A stretch of DNA of 43,666 bases from Teratosphaeria epicoccoides (taxonomy: Eukaryota; Ascomycota; Dothideomycetes; Mycosphaerellales; Teratosphaeriaceae). This document shows positions 10,370-21,152 of this stretch, one piece after another. How positions within the stretch are numbered: position 1 is the stretch's first letter; every line of letters starts with the position of its first letter. The stretch covers positions 1-43,666 of the forward strand of contig JADDMT010000189.1 in the NCBI GenBank assembly GCA_021401465.1. The letters run 5' to 3'. The position numbers and the translations under genes were made by a program. Under the pieces are notes generated by a model. The model did not search any database. It was not told where the DNA came from and saw nothing but the letters and a program-made list of their open reading frames with translations.

Positions 10370-13300
10370 TTGCTTCTCGTTATTACTTCGCGCGTTATAC
10401 GCTACATACACGTGTTAAGAATTCTGCTCTAAAACTCTTATCTTCCTATAAATCGACCTTCTTAAGCCCTGCTTACGCCTCCTCTGCTCTTCGAATTCAT
10501 GAATAGCTTCTAGAGCCTTCTTGTTGTCTTTAGCTAGAACCTATTATGTGTACTTAGGTAGGTATCCTTTCTACTTTACTAGATATTACGTTACGCCTTT
10601 ACGCTACATACTGTCCTTAATACCCTCGACTTCCTACTCTTCGTTCTCTTCTGCTACTAGCATTAGGTCCGCAGGCTCTTCGCCCTTACGCTATACCTAT
10701 AGTTTAAGTAGAGATACGTAGAAGACATCATGCACACGATACAACGATAGTAACAATAGCTAGTATGCCTGCGAGCCTATTACATCGCGTATCCGGAAGG
10801 GTCCGACGAACCTTAGTGTCATCTTCTTACTTAGAAGTTTTAGCTTGAGATTCTTTGTTAATAGTAATACCTTTGTACTAACTACATACTACATTAGTTT
10901 AGCATAGGTGTTATTATGTTTAATCTAGAATTCTGAGGCCTTTTTCTAGTGTTCTATTAGCACTAAATGTACCTCGCGTATACGCCGCGCTAATTCCGTG
11001 GCAGCTAGTACCCTCTCCTTAGAAGACTTATCCTAAGGCGGTTCTAGGTGTATTTCTAGATTAAAGCTATAAAGAATCTAAAATGGCAACATGCGCATAG
11101 TAGCATACACGCTATTATTAACTGCAAATTCCGCCATAGGAATTACGTCGGCCTAGGCATCCTGGTTCTTAGCGTAGTAGCACTAAAGGTACTACTTAAG
11201 AGTCTAGTTCATACGTTTAGTCTGACTATTAGTCTGTAGATAGAATGCTATAATTAGGTAGTACTTAATACGCGCCTTAAACACAAATTCTTGCTAGTAT
11301 TTACTAGTAAAGACAGAACCTCGATCTAATAGGATACTTTAGGGGACACTAAAGCGCCATATAACTTCGTCGCGAAGTAGTCGCATAACCTTGCCGCTTA
11401 TGCACTTTTTCGTACATAGGATGAAGACATTCTTCTTCGAGTATTAGTCGACTACTATAAGGACAGCATTAACTACATCGCCTCTCTACTTTGCTAGTAG
11501 CAAATTAGTAATAAAATCTATAGTCAAATCTTGCTATAGTCTCTCTAGTAGTAGGAGCGCCTAAGCATTACTGTAGGGGTAATAGTACCGAGATTTGCTA
11601 ATCTAGCACGTCTAGCAGGATTTGACATAGTTAGAGACATCCTGTTCTAGCGTTAGCTACTAGTATTTACGTCCGAGAAGCGCGTTTGTCTTCTCTGCCC
11701 TAAAATGGCCCGCAAGTTTTTCGTCATGATAAATACAGAGGAGCTACGAATAGAGTACGTAGTTAGTAGGTACGTAGAGCCTATTATTAAAGTACTACAA
11801 GTCGCCTGACTTAGTCTAGTACTTCGGACTGCCTGCAGTGTCCTAGAGGGCTATACCCTTATTAACTAACTCTAGTTCTTGCTCTTGTAACTGCTAAATA
11901 AGTCTCGAGACTTCTTTAAAGGGTTCTTTAGACATTGTATGCTTACTACATGTAAGCTAGTTAACTACCGCATAGATCGAGCTAGACATAGTCGCTACAA
12001 CTACTAGGTAGGAGGGTTCGTCGCTAGTAGGGGCCGTAAGGCCCTATTAGACCTGCAGTCGACCTATAAGAGGAGCTAACGACAGATTGCTACCTTAAAC
12101 TACAAGCTTCATTTGTAGTATAGGGAGAAGCTGTCAGTTACCCTGCTCCCTAGTATCGTAGTCTAGTCGTCGCAAAGGACCGTTAGCTAGATTCGTCTTT
12201 CTAGAATGATGCTAGAGAACGAAGTTAAAGCTAGCGAGGAAAGTCGCCTACCTTGCTTGCTAACTACTTAGCTACTTTACGCCTATGAAGCCGCGAAGGT
12301 TGTTATAGTTAGTAAGTACCTTAATAGGGTACGCTACGCCTTCGAGGTAGTGTTAGTACTCCTTGAAGCTGTTAACAATAGCTAAAAGCTCTTAGTCGTA
12401 AGTCTTGTAGTTAAGCTTAGCGCCCTGCATCTTCCGCGACTAGAAGGTAATTAGGTACTATCACGTACTACCTTTATGCAACTAGAGCTACAATATAATT
12501 ACGGCTATTACGAATTTTGAAGTATCGGTCTCTATTCAGATCTTCGTAGTAAGGTTAAAGTACTAAAGTATAGGCGTAGTTTAAAAAGCTGCTTTAAGTT
12601 TAGAGAAAGCCTTACTCTAAGCCTCCTCCTAAGGCACTATCCCTGGCTTTTTACCTTAAAATGCGCCCTTTGCGAGGGCCGTAAGAGGAGCCACGATCTT
12701 TAAATAGGACTATATGAATCTGTAGTAGAAGTTAGTAAATCCTAGAAATACCTATACTTCTTAGAGAGTAGTTAGCTGCAGCTACTCCGCGATTACAGAC
12801 ACCCTTTAGTCATCTATAATGACTCCTTCTATAGAGACAATGTATCCAAGAAACTTAATCCTATCTGTTAGGAATAAGCACTTCTTTAGGTTTATATATA
12901 GAGCGAACTTATAGAGCTATTTAAGTACTATCCTTAGATGCCAAATATGCTCCTCCTTTAAGTCAGAGTAGACTAGTATATCGTCTAAATATACTACGTA
13001 GTAGGTATTAATGAGGCTAGCTAGGGCCTAGTTAATATACGCTTAGAATGTCGCTAGTACGTTAGTTAAGCTAAATAGCATTACTATATACTTAAAGTGT
13101 CTATATAATATGCTAGACATACAGGCGCTAGCTACAGGCTTGGCGTCACGTGACCTCGCGGATATTTAAGATGCTAGACATATAGGCGCTAGCTACAGGC
13201 TTAGTGTCACGTGACCTTGCGGATATTTCTTAGGTTATAGTGTGTGTGCATATGTAGCTAACTGTAATCAGCCCTGTTACAGGACTAATTACTAAGCCTT

Positions 13301-14380
13301 TTAGCCATGTAGGGTAGTAGTAAAAGGTTAGCATACCTTCCCTATTACTATATTACATTTAGAATGTAGTCTTCTACTTGTTACCCTTTCGGATTAGTAT
13401 CTAGTAGTAGGCATCCTTTAAGTTAGTAGACAAGAAGATAGCAGTATGACTAAGGTAGTCAAGTGTCTCGCTAATAAGTAGTAGGGGGTAGCGGTTCTTC
13501 TAAGTTACTACATTAAGGCCCCTATAATTAACATATAGGCGGAGCGTGTTATCCTTCTTTAGGACGAACATTACTAACGCTCTAGCCTCGCTGTTACTTC
13601 GTCAGATCCACGCGTTCTTTTATGCCTTATAGAGATAGTCTCGAAGTGTTTCGAGCTAGGATTCTGACATAGGATATAGAGGTTAATGCGGAGGATTATA
13701 ACCCTCCTTAAGGCTAATCGCATGCTCCGCGTCTAGGGCCTAGACGTAGGCCGCAGCCTCTACGTCGAAAATATCGGCATATCCCTCTAACTTAGGCAGA
13801 AGGGTAACGTCTTCCTTAATGTTCTATATGTAGACTACATACATACATTAGACCTTCTTTATGTCCTTGTAGAAGCTATGTGTGTCACGCATCCTTACTA
13901 TAGGAACATCGCCTGTAGAGCTGTAGAACTAATTATTAGTAGCTCTATTAACAACGACTCCCTACTTGTAGCGCTAAGGGCGACCTAGCAGGAGCTCCTT
14001 ATTAGGAACGTCTTTAGCATAGAAGACTTCGTTAGTCTCGCGCTCTTCTTCTAAAGAGTCCGCAAGTTAGAGGCGCATATTATACGCGCCTTAAGCCGCT
14101 ACACCTTTGCCCTAAAAGGACTTCATAGTAGGCAGTAGGGCTCCTAGAATTAGCTTTAAACTAAGCCGTATAATTACCCGCTAGGGTATCACGTTAACTT
14201 CCGCAAGGTTGTCTAACATGTAGTCTACTAGCTTAAGCAAGCTATTGACTTAGACTACACTAGATAGGCGCTAGGCAGGCCACGAATCTACACTATTAGT
14301 AACAGACAGCTTAGACACCCGCGGTAGCTATTCGGTTACCTTGGCCTTATCCTTCTTTTGCTTCCCCTCTAGGGAGGTTT
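10370..14380 (-). pseudogene. pol: Gypsy pol of copy 2: protease, RT, RNase H, integrase, chromodomain
   Basis: The RT keeps VVYLDDI (around 12980-12995). The integrase core is legible with TAG as Trp: a first Asp in TIDFIT (about 11510-11530), a second in LLDRGSVFTSKYW (about 11310-11330), then a block where the expected catalytic Glu reads Lys (QTKRMNW, about 11205-11225). After PMAEFAVNNS (about 11110-11140) comes the integrase tail GPFRIRDVIG and a chromodomain with VKWKGYLPKYTWW near 10545-10590. Stops are TAG/TAA. The loss of the DDE glutamate and the many stops make it inactive. A 241-bp insertion splits the RT region at 13107-13347. Confidence 0.85.
13107..13347. mobile_element. 241-bp insertion with two 61-bp tandem repeats
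   Basis: This stretch is absent from the homologous RT region of copy 1 (around 530-555) and is flanked by CTATAT on both sides (13101-13106, 13348-13353). It opens with two 61-bp direct repeats (13110-13170, 13171-13231), each holding the perfect palindrome GTCACGTGAC. It then has a hairpin at 13264-13292 (CCTGT/ACAGG and GTAAT/ATTAC arms). There is no coding capacity and I saw no clear long terminal inverted repeats. It could be a small non-autonomous element. Confidence 0.6.
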
Positions 14381-15796
14381 TAGACACCTTGTTTACCTTC
14401 TTCCTATTACTTTGTTTAGGATAGCAAGCTGCCTAGTAGTCCTTCGCTCTATAGATGTAGCAGCTACTTAGAGGCTTCTTACTACTATCTTTAGGCTTAG
14501 AAGGTTTGATCCTCTAGAATAGACTACTACGTTAGACTTAATTCTTAGGGCGCTTGTAATAGCGGCCCTTTAGTAGGTCTTTAGGGCTTAGACGCTTATT
14601 ATCCTTGCCGCTTAGTCGTCTATTTTATTTCAAGGTAATCTCTATACATGTCGCAAGGGACACAAGGTCTTGCCAAGTTGTCAGAAGTTTATAGAAGGTT
14701 ATGATTATGTTCCGAAGATTATTATTAAGCTTTACAAGTAAGTGCTATATGCGTTACGTCTTAGTATAGGGTAGCATCTGTCTCTCGAGTATAGCAAGAT
14801 AGGTAGCAAAGCTAGAGGTAGTTTGCCTCTTCCCCTGCTTAGTCTTCTTATACTCGACAGACATAGTAAGGGCATAGTTCCCTAGATCCTTAACCTAGTT
14901 AACATAGAACTAGCAAAAGTCCGCCTACGTATATGTTCTATTATAGACCTGCATAAGGTCATACTAGTCATGCTAATTATTGCGAGGTTCCTTATCCTCT
15001 TCGAGCTACATTACACTAAAGGTAACCTGTTCGCCCTCTGTAGTATATCTGCGTAAGTTAAGCACGAAAACTGCCTTACATACCTGTAAGAAAGTTCGAG
15101 CCTCCTTTAAGGTGTCTCCCTTAAACGGCTTTAGGTTACGTGCGTTATAACTACCTCCTAGTTAGCCTGTTATAGCCCTAAATTCAGGCACTACATTCGT
15201 AGGTACATGCTATCATAGGTAAATAGCATGTACATAGAGGTTCATGTAGTATTTAACAAGTATAATAGGGAGAGAGAGACTATCTGCTAGCTGTCCGGTC
15301 CTTTATAGCCGGCCTTGTCAGGGGTCGCGCATAGGCCTTAGCCTATGCTAAGGACTTAGGGCCTTGCCCTTTACACATGCAGAGGATCTGCGCCTACTAG
15401 TACGTTGTCTTTACAGGTCCCTAGCGTGAAATCTCGCTAGATTTCTTTATCCGCTAGTTTATTAGTACTACTTATAGCGACGTCTTTGTCGTCTTTGCTG
15501 TTGTTACTACTAGAAGGGTTACGGCTTTAGCTCTAGTTTGCAAGGTAGTTTACGACCTAGTTAACAATCATAGCTACAAGGGCTAGGTTAATAGTTAGGG
15601 TTAGCTATAGTCCCTATATAGGGAATAAATTACCTTGTCCGCTATGTAATTAGCCTCTAGTAGAACTGTTGTTTAATGTAGTGTCGCTTGTAAGGGGTAC
15701 TCCTATAGGCTAGTTACTTAGGCTAGCTTTGCTATTACAGGCACTTAGGATAGTACTTACTACACGTTAGTTGCGAGTTTGTAGTGCTCTAGACAT
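14381..15796 (-). pseudogene. gag: Gypsy gag of copy 2, interrupted by a solo LTR
   Basis: The start matches copy 1 (ATG at 15796, minus). A YLATLE-type capsid region lies around 14770-14830, and the zinc-knuckle region around 14420-14470 has lost its metal ligands to Tyr and stops. A 165-bp solo LTR at 15211-15375 splits the gene. Damage is heavier than in the copy 1 gag throughout. Confidence 0.8.
15211..15375 (-). repeat. Solo LTR (165 bp) of the right-end Gypsy family
   Basis: It is flanked by a perfect 5-bp duplication, CATGC (15206-15210 and 15376-15380), and absent from copy 1 at the matching place. Its reverse complement aligns over its length with the LTR at 41837-41998 (for example GACCCCTGAC, then CCGGCTATAAA, then GGACAGCTAGCAGATAGT). 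The first plus-strand bases are TA instead of TG, consistent with RIP of the LTR end. A solo LTR arises by LTR-LTR recombination after insertion. Confidence 0.85.
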
Positions 15797-15872
15797 ATCC
15801 TAGTATTCTCTACTAGACTATAAAGTAGGGGGGAGAAAGCAGAACTAATATAGATGTATATGCTATATGATA

Positions 15873-16631
15873 TAAAAATATCTCGTAGTGTGACAGAGTA
15901 ATCTGACCTTTTAGTAGGTACAAGACAGCGCTACTTTCTGCTTATCGTAGAGGTAGTACTAGAGGTGCTTATAACCCCTGACGCCCCTTAATTAGAGAAA
16001 GCATGTCTACGCCTAGCCCTATAGGGGTACTATAGGGTCAGGTGTTACGGAACAGTGTTATAGAACATAGCTGTAGCAGAGGAGTCATGTAATGCCCTCT
16101 AAGTCATATGATACGACTCTGTTTCGGAAGCTTCTATAGGAGCTAAGACATAGCTTAGTAATAGAGACTGTCTCTATTAGAGCATAGTTTCTAACAGAGC
16201 ATAATAGAGACATGCTCTATTACACATTAATGTCTCCTATGTATTCAGGAACGCTAAGATGCCCTTATAGCTTAAACGCGTTTAACTTATGTTATTATCT
16301 TACTAATTAGAATTTAACCTTTGTTCCCTTTAGATTACATCGTTCCTGTTTACTGTTGCCTCTCTAAAGAATAATTGCCCTATATGACTTAACTATTCCT
16401 CTTGAGGCTTAGTCGATAGCGAGGTTAGTAACATTAGGAAGCCCCCGTAAGGGTACTATAGGGTTAGCGGCATAGTAGCATCCTACGTTAGGCATTAATC
16501 CTACTTAGACAACATACGAGCTAATGTATATACGAAGGACCCCCTTACTACATGTAGTAGGGTCATTACATGCTAAGGGCGGGCATCGGAACCTATGCGG
16601 CTCTAATAGCCCCCTAGTATTAACCGTATTA
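15873..16631 (-). repeat. 5' LTR of Gypsy copy 2, split by a nested solo LTR
   Basis: It matches the 333-bp LTR at 7649-7981 in two pieces, about 15873-16042 and 16434-16631. Near the break a short segment GGGTACTATAGGGT occurs on both sides, giving about 30 bp more than the other LTRs. A small pre-existing tandem duplication in this LTR is the simplest reading. Confidence 0.75.
16043..16433. repeat. Solo LTR (391 bp), Copia-like ends
   Basis: It begins TGTTACGGAA and ends GGTTAGTAACA, so the ends are inverted TGTTA...TAACA. The 5-bp flanks are TCAGG (16038-16042) and TTAGG (16434-16438), a target duplication with one RIP-type change. The interior is AT-rich with no frame. The ends suggest a Ty1/Copia family; no internal region of that family was recognised in the window. 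Confidence 0.75.
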
Positions 16632-16699
16632 GTATGCTTCTCGTATCCTGTACTATCTACTAGCCGGATCTTTAGCTAATACGCGCTATAATAATGGCC

Positions 16700-18109
16700 T
16701 CTCTATCCCTAGAATAAATCCATAGTAGGAAGAGGCACACTTACAACTTGCTTAAGCCTATGCTATAAGACATAAGCTTAAGACATAACGTTAATGTCTA
16801 CGTAATCATAAAGTAGCATATCTGTCTTAACTTCGTCTCCTTCTACGACAACAATAGCGTCATTTAGGCGCTTTGTAGGCACTAGGGCTATGTCTAGTCC
16901 TAAAGCATCTTCGCTTCTAGTTAAGGCTATAGAAGGGCTCCTTAACTAGTAACTAGCCCTTACCTAACGCACTACTACTATCCTCTTATGTAGTAAGCAG
17001 GCTTAGACATAGCGTTAAGCCTTAGTTAGCTGCACTATTTCTACCTTGCAGGTAGAAGCTATTACCTCCCTCTTTAGTATACGATAGTCCCGCGCCTAAT
17101 AGCTAGGTTTACTACAGTTATAGTAGTTATTATTCTTATTAGCTACTCCGCTACTACTCTAAGCTAGTAGCGCTAACCTTCAAGAATCTCTACTAGGCTT
17201 CTTACTGTTACCCTTATTAGGCTTCTTTAGGTCCTGTTAGTTTTAATACTTACTAGTAGTATGCTTATGTAGAGCGCGTAAGCCTTTTACTCCTAACTAC
17301 TTAATCTAAGTCGCTAGGGAGATTAGTTTGTCCCTAGTCTTAGGTACGTAGTAGTATACTATAATAGCCTCGCTTAAGGCATCTCGTAGTTTTACGAGTA
17401 GGTACTATATACGCTATGTAGGAGTATATAGTTCTATCTGCTCCTCTAGCGTAGCTAAATATGCTACAAATAAGGAGGCGCTTTGCTTCTTGCCCTACTT
17501 AGTAGTCTCGTACTACTAGGCTACAGTTAGCCTGTAATTAGCAGGATCCTTAACTATGTCTACTATCTCCTAGTAGAACATCTCCTACGTATATTCTAGC
17601 GCTAAGTTAGCTACCTTGTGCCTATTATGCTAGGCGTCTAACATGTCCCCTTTAAGGAACATGCTAGCGTATATAATCCTTGCATGCGTACTACTATAGG
17701 CTATGCCTAATAACGCGAGTACCTTCTCTTAGTAGCGGATAAATGTCCTTACTTCTTTTAATGTCTTCCCTAAGAACTTACAGGGCAGTTTAAGGCATAG
17801 TCTGCCTAAGTTACATATAGTCAGAGCTAGCAAGTTAGTTGATTATGTTAACGTCACTAACTCTACTTCTAATTACTAGAAGCTAGCTACCTACATGCGC
17901 TTATACTACACTATGTTAGCTTGCAGATTATATAGGCGTTATGCTTTTACTAGCTCCGCCTGTTCTTTCTCTAGGCAAGCTATCTCTTTGTCTTTAGTTC
18001 CCTCTATGACACTATAGGCATCCTCTCCTTCTTCAAGCTAGCTATTACGTTAATGCTAGATACAAGCAGGCATGTAGCCTACTTAGCTAGGGGTAGGAAT
18101 ACCGGTCAT
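16700..18109 (-). pseudogene. gag: Second Gypsy gag relic, heavily RIP-damaged
   Basis: The minus strand from an ATG at 18109 keeps one frame for at least 328 codons to a zinc knuckle at 17084-17125. That knuckle now reads Y-X2-C-X4-Y-X4-Y: two Cys and one His have all become Tyr. The capsid part includes ARIIYASMFLKGDML and LFVAYLATLEEQIELY, related to but distinct from the gag of copies 1 and 2. Pol is missing to the left, where the copy 2 LTR begins (16631). An LTR relic on the right (18366-18669) would be its 5' LTR. Confidence 0.75.
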
Positions 18110-18365
18110 TATAAGTACTCTATAGGCTGTAACTAGGGCAGAGTAATTAGAATTAATATAGTATGTAACTAGTAATTAATATGTAGGTATATAGTAGTAT
18201 ATAGAGCCTCTATCTCTAAGTATAGAGTAAGGTTCGAAACTAATTACTACCTTTGTTCTATTACAAAGCATAGTGTATAATATGCGCCTGTATATATCAC
18301 GTATAGCTTAGCTTACTAGTCTAGCTGCCTGAGCCTATAGGCTAGTCGTCTAGTATTAGCTAGGT

Positions 18366-18669
18366 ATAAGATAGTACTACTTTCTACTTATTACAGAGGT
18401 AGTATAGGAGGTCCTTATATCCTCTAACGCCCCTTAATTAGGAAAGCATGTCTGTGCCTAACTCTATAGAGGTACTATAGGGCTTAAGAGTCCCTATAGG
18501 GGTACTATAGAGAGAGTAGCGTATAGGTAAGCCTATAGGACAAAGGATATACAAGTTAACATATAAAGAGATACCTACTATAATAGATAGGGTCTATAGT
18601 ATACTAAGGGTAGTACTATACTAGAGTATGTTTAGCTCTAATACTCTCCTAATAGTATTAACTATATTA
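18366..18669 (-). repeat. Decayed LTR of the Gypsy family
   Basis: It matches the LTR at 7649-7981 from the AGGTATAAGATAG segment through ACGCCCCTTAATTAGG to a decayed end (AACTATATTA). The outermost part of the TGAAAATATC end is missing or unrecognisable. The next bases, 18670-18700 (ATTACTCTGTTATATTACAA), resemble the reverse complement of the missing LTR end, so the edge is rearranged. Confidence 0.6.
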
Positions 18670-18992
18670 ATTACTCTGTTATATTACAAGGTATTTGTAT
18701 TATTATATAGCTTTATATCTCTATTAATTAGACTAAGATTTTAGCTAGCTATCTATAGCCCTTTATAACTATAGATAGACTATAGATATATCTTTCCTAA
18801 GTTATTACTCTTTGTCTTAGGCATAATGTCCTCTTATAATTAGTAATATTGTCCTGCTAACATTATCTATTATATCTAATAGATCTACATTAATCCTCTA
18901 TCCTAGCATTACATGCCTTACGTCTTAGGTTTCAGGGGTATCATACTATTACAATTGTCATTTCCATTTGTCGTCGGACTAAGCTACGCCGA
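18670..18992. other. AT-rich boundary between RIP-damaged DNA and the gene island
   Basis: A TA-dominated tract continues to about 18940. Composition then turns balanced (CATTTCCATTTGTCGTCGG) within a few tens of bases and the first gene's stop codon follows at 18993. No gene is seen here. The 3' untranslated region of the transcription factor must lie in it. Confidence 0.6.
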
Positions 18993-21152
18993 CTAATAGG
19001 CCATCTGCATCTGCATATCCGGCGAGAAGCCTAGGTTATATTCGCCACCAAGCGAGTTCCAGAAATCTGTCGCAAGTCAGCACTTGTCCCATTTTAAGCA
19101 GTGGCCTTGACGTACCCTGATCCCAGAAGTCCGCATCAAGATTGTTCAGCACTTCGCCACACCATAACGTGTCATCCGGCGTCGGTTGCTGGTAGCCCGA
19201 GGAAGCTGTACCCGGCGTCTGCACATAGCCGGGCCTACAATTGGCCAACTGAGCGACGGCTTGGTCTGCAACAGGCACTGTCGAGTCCTGCTGTCGCTTT
19301 GGGTACTTTGCTTCATAGACACCCTTCATCCAACGTAACCGGTGTGCCCACTTGCTGAAGCACTGATTGTTGACGTGCAGGCCGTCTGGCCTCGATTGCG
19401 CGACGCTGTCAAAGTACATCGCTGTTCGTTCCAGTGTAGCTGGATATTCGACAGTGTGGCAATTGGCAAAGTCCCAACCATCGACCTCGAGAGTTGCCAG
19501 ACGGGTCAGTGTGATAAGGGCATTTGCGACCTGGCCAAATGTAGAGTATGGCTGGGTTAGATACGAATCGGCAGGGAGGGTGAAATATTCGTCGACATAA
19601 GCTTTGATCGCGGAGGCACATCGGTATAGCCCGTCAATGTGTTTCCTGAGTGGCTCGTTCTTGTTGTCTTGGATGGCAGTAAGCGATAGTCCCCATACGA
19701 AGATCTCAGCTGTCAGGTACTGCAAGCGCAACTGTTGGTTGTCGGGCATGCGATGGACACATGCATGACTCTGCTTAATTTGGTTGAGCTCCGCTTCGAA
19801 ACCCTTGACGTACAGCTGCACTGGCGCACTCGAAGTGTCAAGCTGCAATGTCTCCTCGGCAAGGTGCTGTAGTCGGACAACTTGAACGAGAAGAAGGTCG
19901 CTGGAGTGTTCTTTCGCTCGTACAAGATTGTCGAGGCAATCTGTCATGTGCTTCGTCCATCGTGGCGGATCAACCTTCTTGAAAGAGCTACCCAGCATTG
20001 ACGCAAGGTAAAATGTGCCAAGCAGAACTCGATGCTCCTCAAGAGCGGGCGCGCGCGGCACTGAATTAGGTCCACACGCCATTTTGGTCGCCGCGCCTTT
20101 GAAGTCAGAGCATGGGCCCAGCGTCCTATCGAGCCCGAGATCCACGATCATGGACATGGCGAGGTGTAGTAAGTTTGAGACCTGCTGACCCCAAAAGATG
20201 TGTGGATGATACCAGGACACAAAGACCAAAAGGCCTTGCACGATGCCGAGGTTTTTCTCGTTATTGATCAGGATACGTTCGCTGACATCTCGCATGAATT
20301 GCTTGACCATGATTTGCTGTTTCGGCAAGTCGTGGAAGTGGGAGACCGTCACAAGGGCGTGCAGCAGTAGCGGCTTCGAACTTCTGAGTTCGCAAGCGGT
20401 CGCCCCTTCGGGTATGACCACGAACGGGAACATGGGCGCCATCAGCTTCCGCCAGCGAGCGAGGAGTGACTCAGCTTCCTGCATATCGACGCCTAGCTGT
20501 TCGTAGTCGCTGAAAGAGCTAGACGCCTGCCTTGAACGAGTGACGGTAAGGCCGGAGCGCGATTTGCTGCTGTCAGTGCTTGCAGGAGTCATCGGATACC
20601 TCACGGAAGCGGCTGAGCAGCAGTCATCTTGGCTTTCCGTCATTTCACCAGAACAGAGGCTGCCGAGTCCTTCCTGATGTGAGGTGGGACGTTCAGTGAC
20701 AGCATCGCTGACGGACGTGGGAGGGGAAGGCTGGCCAGCGACATTCTGTGACGCCGAGAGTGCGTTGACTAGGTGTTCAATCTTGTTCTCCAACTGCTCC
20801 AGTTGGGCGGCGCGGCTGCAAGCATGTCAGCTCAATACTTGCTTGGTAGAGCGCTCCGAGCATTGGCATAGTCACATTCACCCACCTTGTCTTCGTGATC
20901 CTCCGTCTCCGCGTGCTAGGCTCTCGCATAACGCACTCTTTCTTCAGCCGGAAACATCTGACGGATCTATCAGCACGCCATTGCACGTGGGTTCTTCTTC
21001 CCAACACCGACTTGCCTTTCACAAAGTGTTGCTCCGGGCCTCTTCACACATTTCGCTTTGGCCTTAGAGCAAGTAAGACAACTTCCTACGTGGCCTCTAC
21101 CCGTTAGAACCGCAGAGGTGGCGGTGGCACCAGGAGCGGTGTCGAGATTCAT
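18993..21152 (-). CDS. Zn2Cys6 fungal transcription factor (660 aa, four exons)
   Basis: A nuclear DNA-binding regulator. Exons: 21152-21016, 20957-20886, 20815-19116 and 19066-18993; the lengths sum to 1983 nt in frame. The zinc cluster is C25-X2-C28-X6-C35-X8-C44-X2-C47-X6-C54, and intron 1 cuts it after E45. Intron 1 starts GCAAGT and ends CAG, a GC-AG intron; no GT donor rebuilds the motif. A basic linker (RRRRITKTS) and a short coiled coil (QLEQLENKIEHL) follow intron 2. The middle part (about 170-330) has the Trp/Leu-rich pattern of fungal-specific regulatory domains (MFPFVVIPEG, HIFWGQQVSN). Intron 3 (GTACGT, CTGAC branch site) gives a C-terminus NLGFSPDMQMQMAY; retaining it would give a different tail ending at 19036. 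The target pathway is not evident. Confidence 0.9.

Larger units (their letters stand above)
7649..16631 (-). mobile_element. Near-complete Ty3/Gypsy element, copy 2, with accessory gene and nested insertions
   Basis: Order on the minus strand: 5' LTR (15873-16631, split by an insertion), gag, protease, RT/RNase H, integrase with chromodomain, an antisense accessory gene, polypurine tract (7982-7995) and 3' LTR (7649-7981). The polypurine tract beside the left LTR shows that this LTR belongs to this element, so the roughly 2.4 kb between pol and LTR is internal. Five-base flanks are ATATA (7644-7648) and GTATG (16632-16636), which differ only by transitions; a RIP-decayed target duplication is possible but unproven. 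Nested insertions: 13107-13347, 15211-15375 and 16043-16433. Damage is heavier than in copy 1, including TCGA to TTAA changes. Confidence 0.85.

Noticed and set aside
1..18940. Reassignment of TAG to tryptophan in this genome
   Set aside because: The island genes use TGG for Trp and read normally; TAG excess is confined to repeats and comes with Cys/His-to-Tyr and Glu-to-Lys changes, so RIP explains it.
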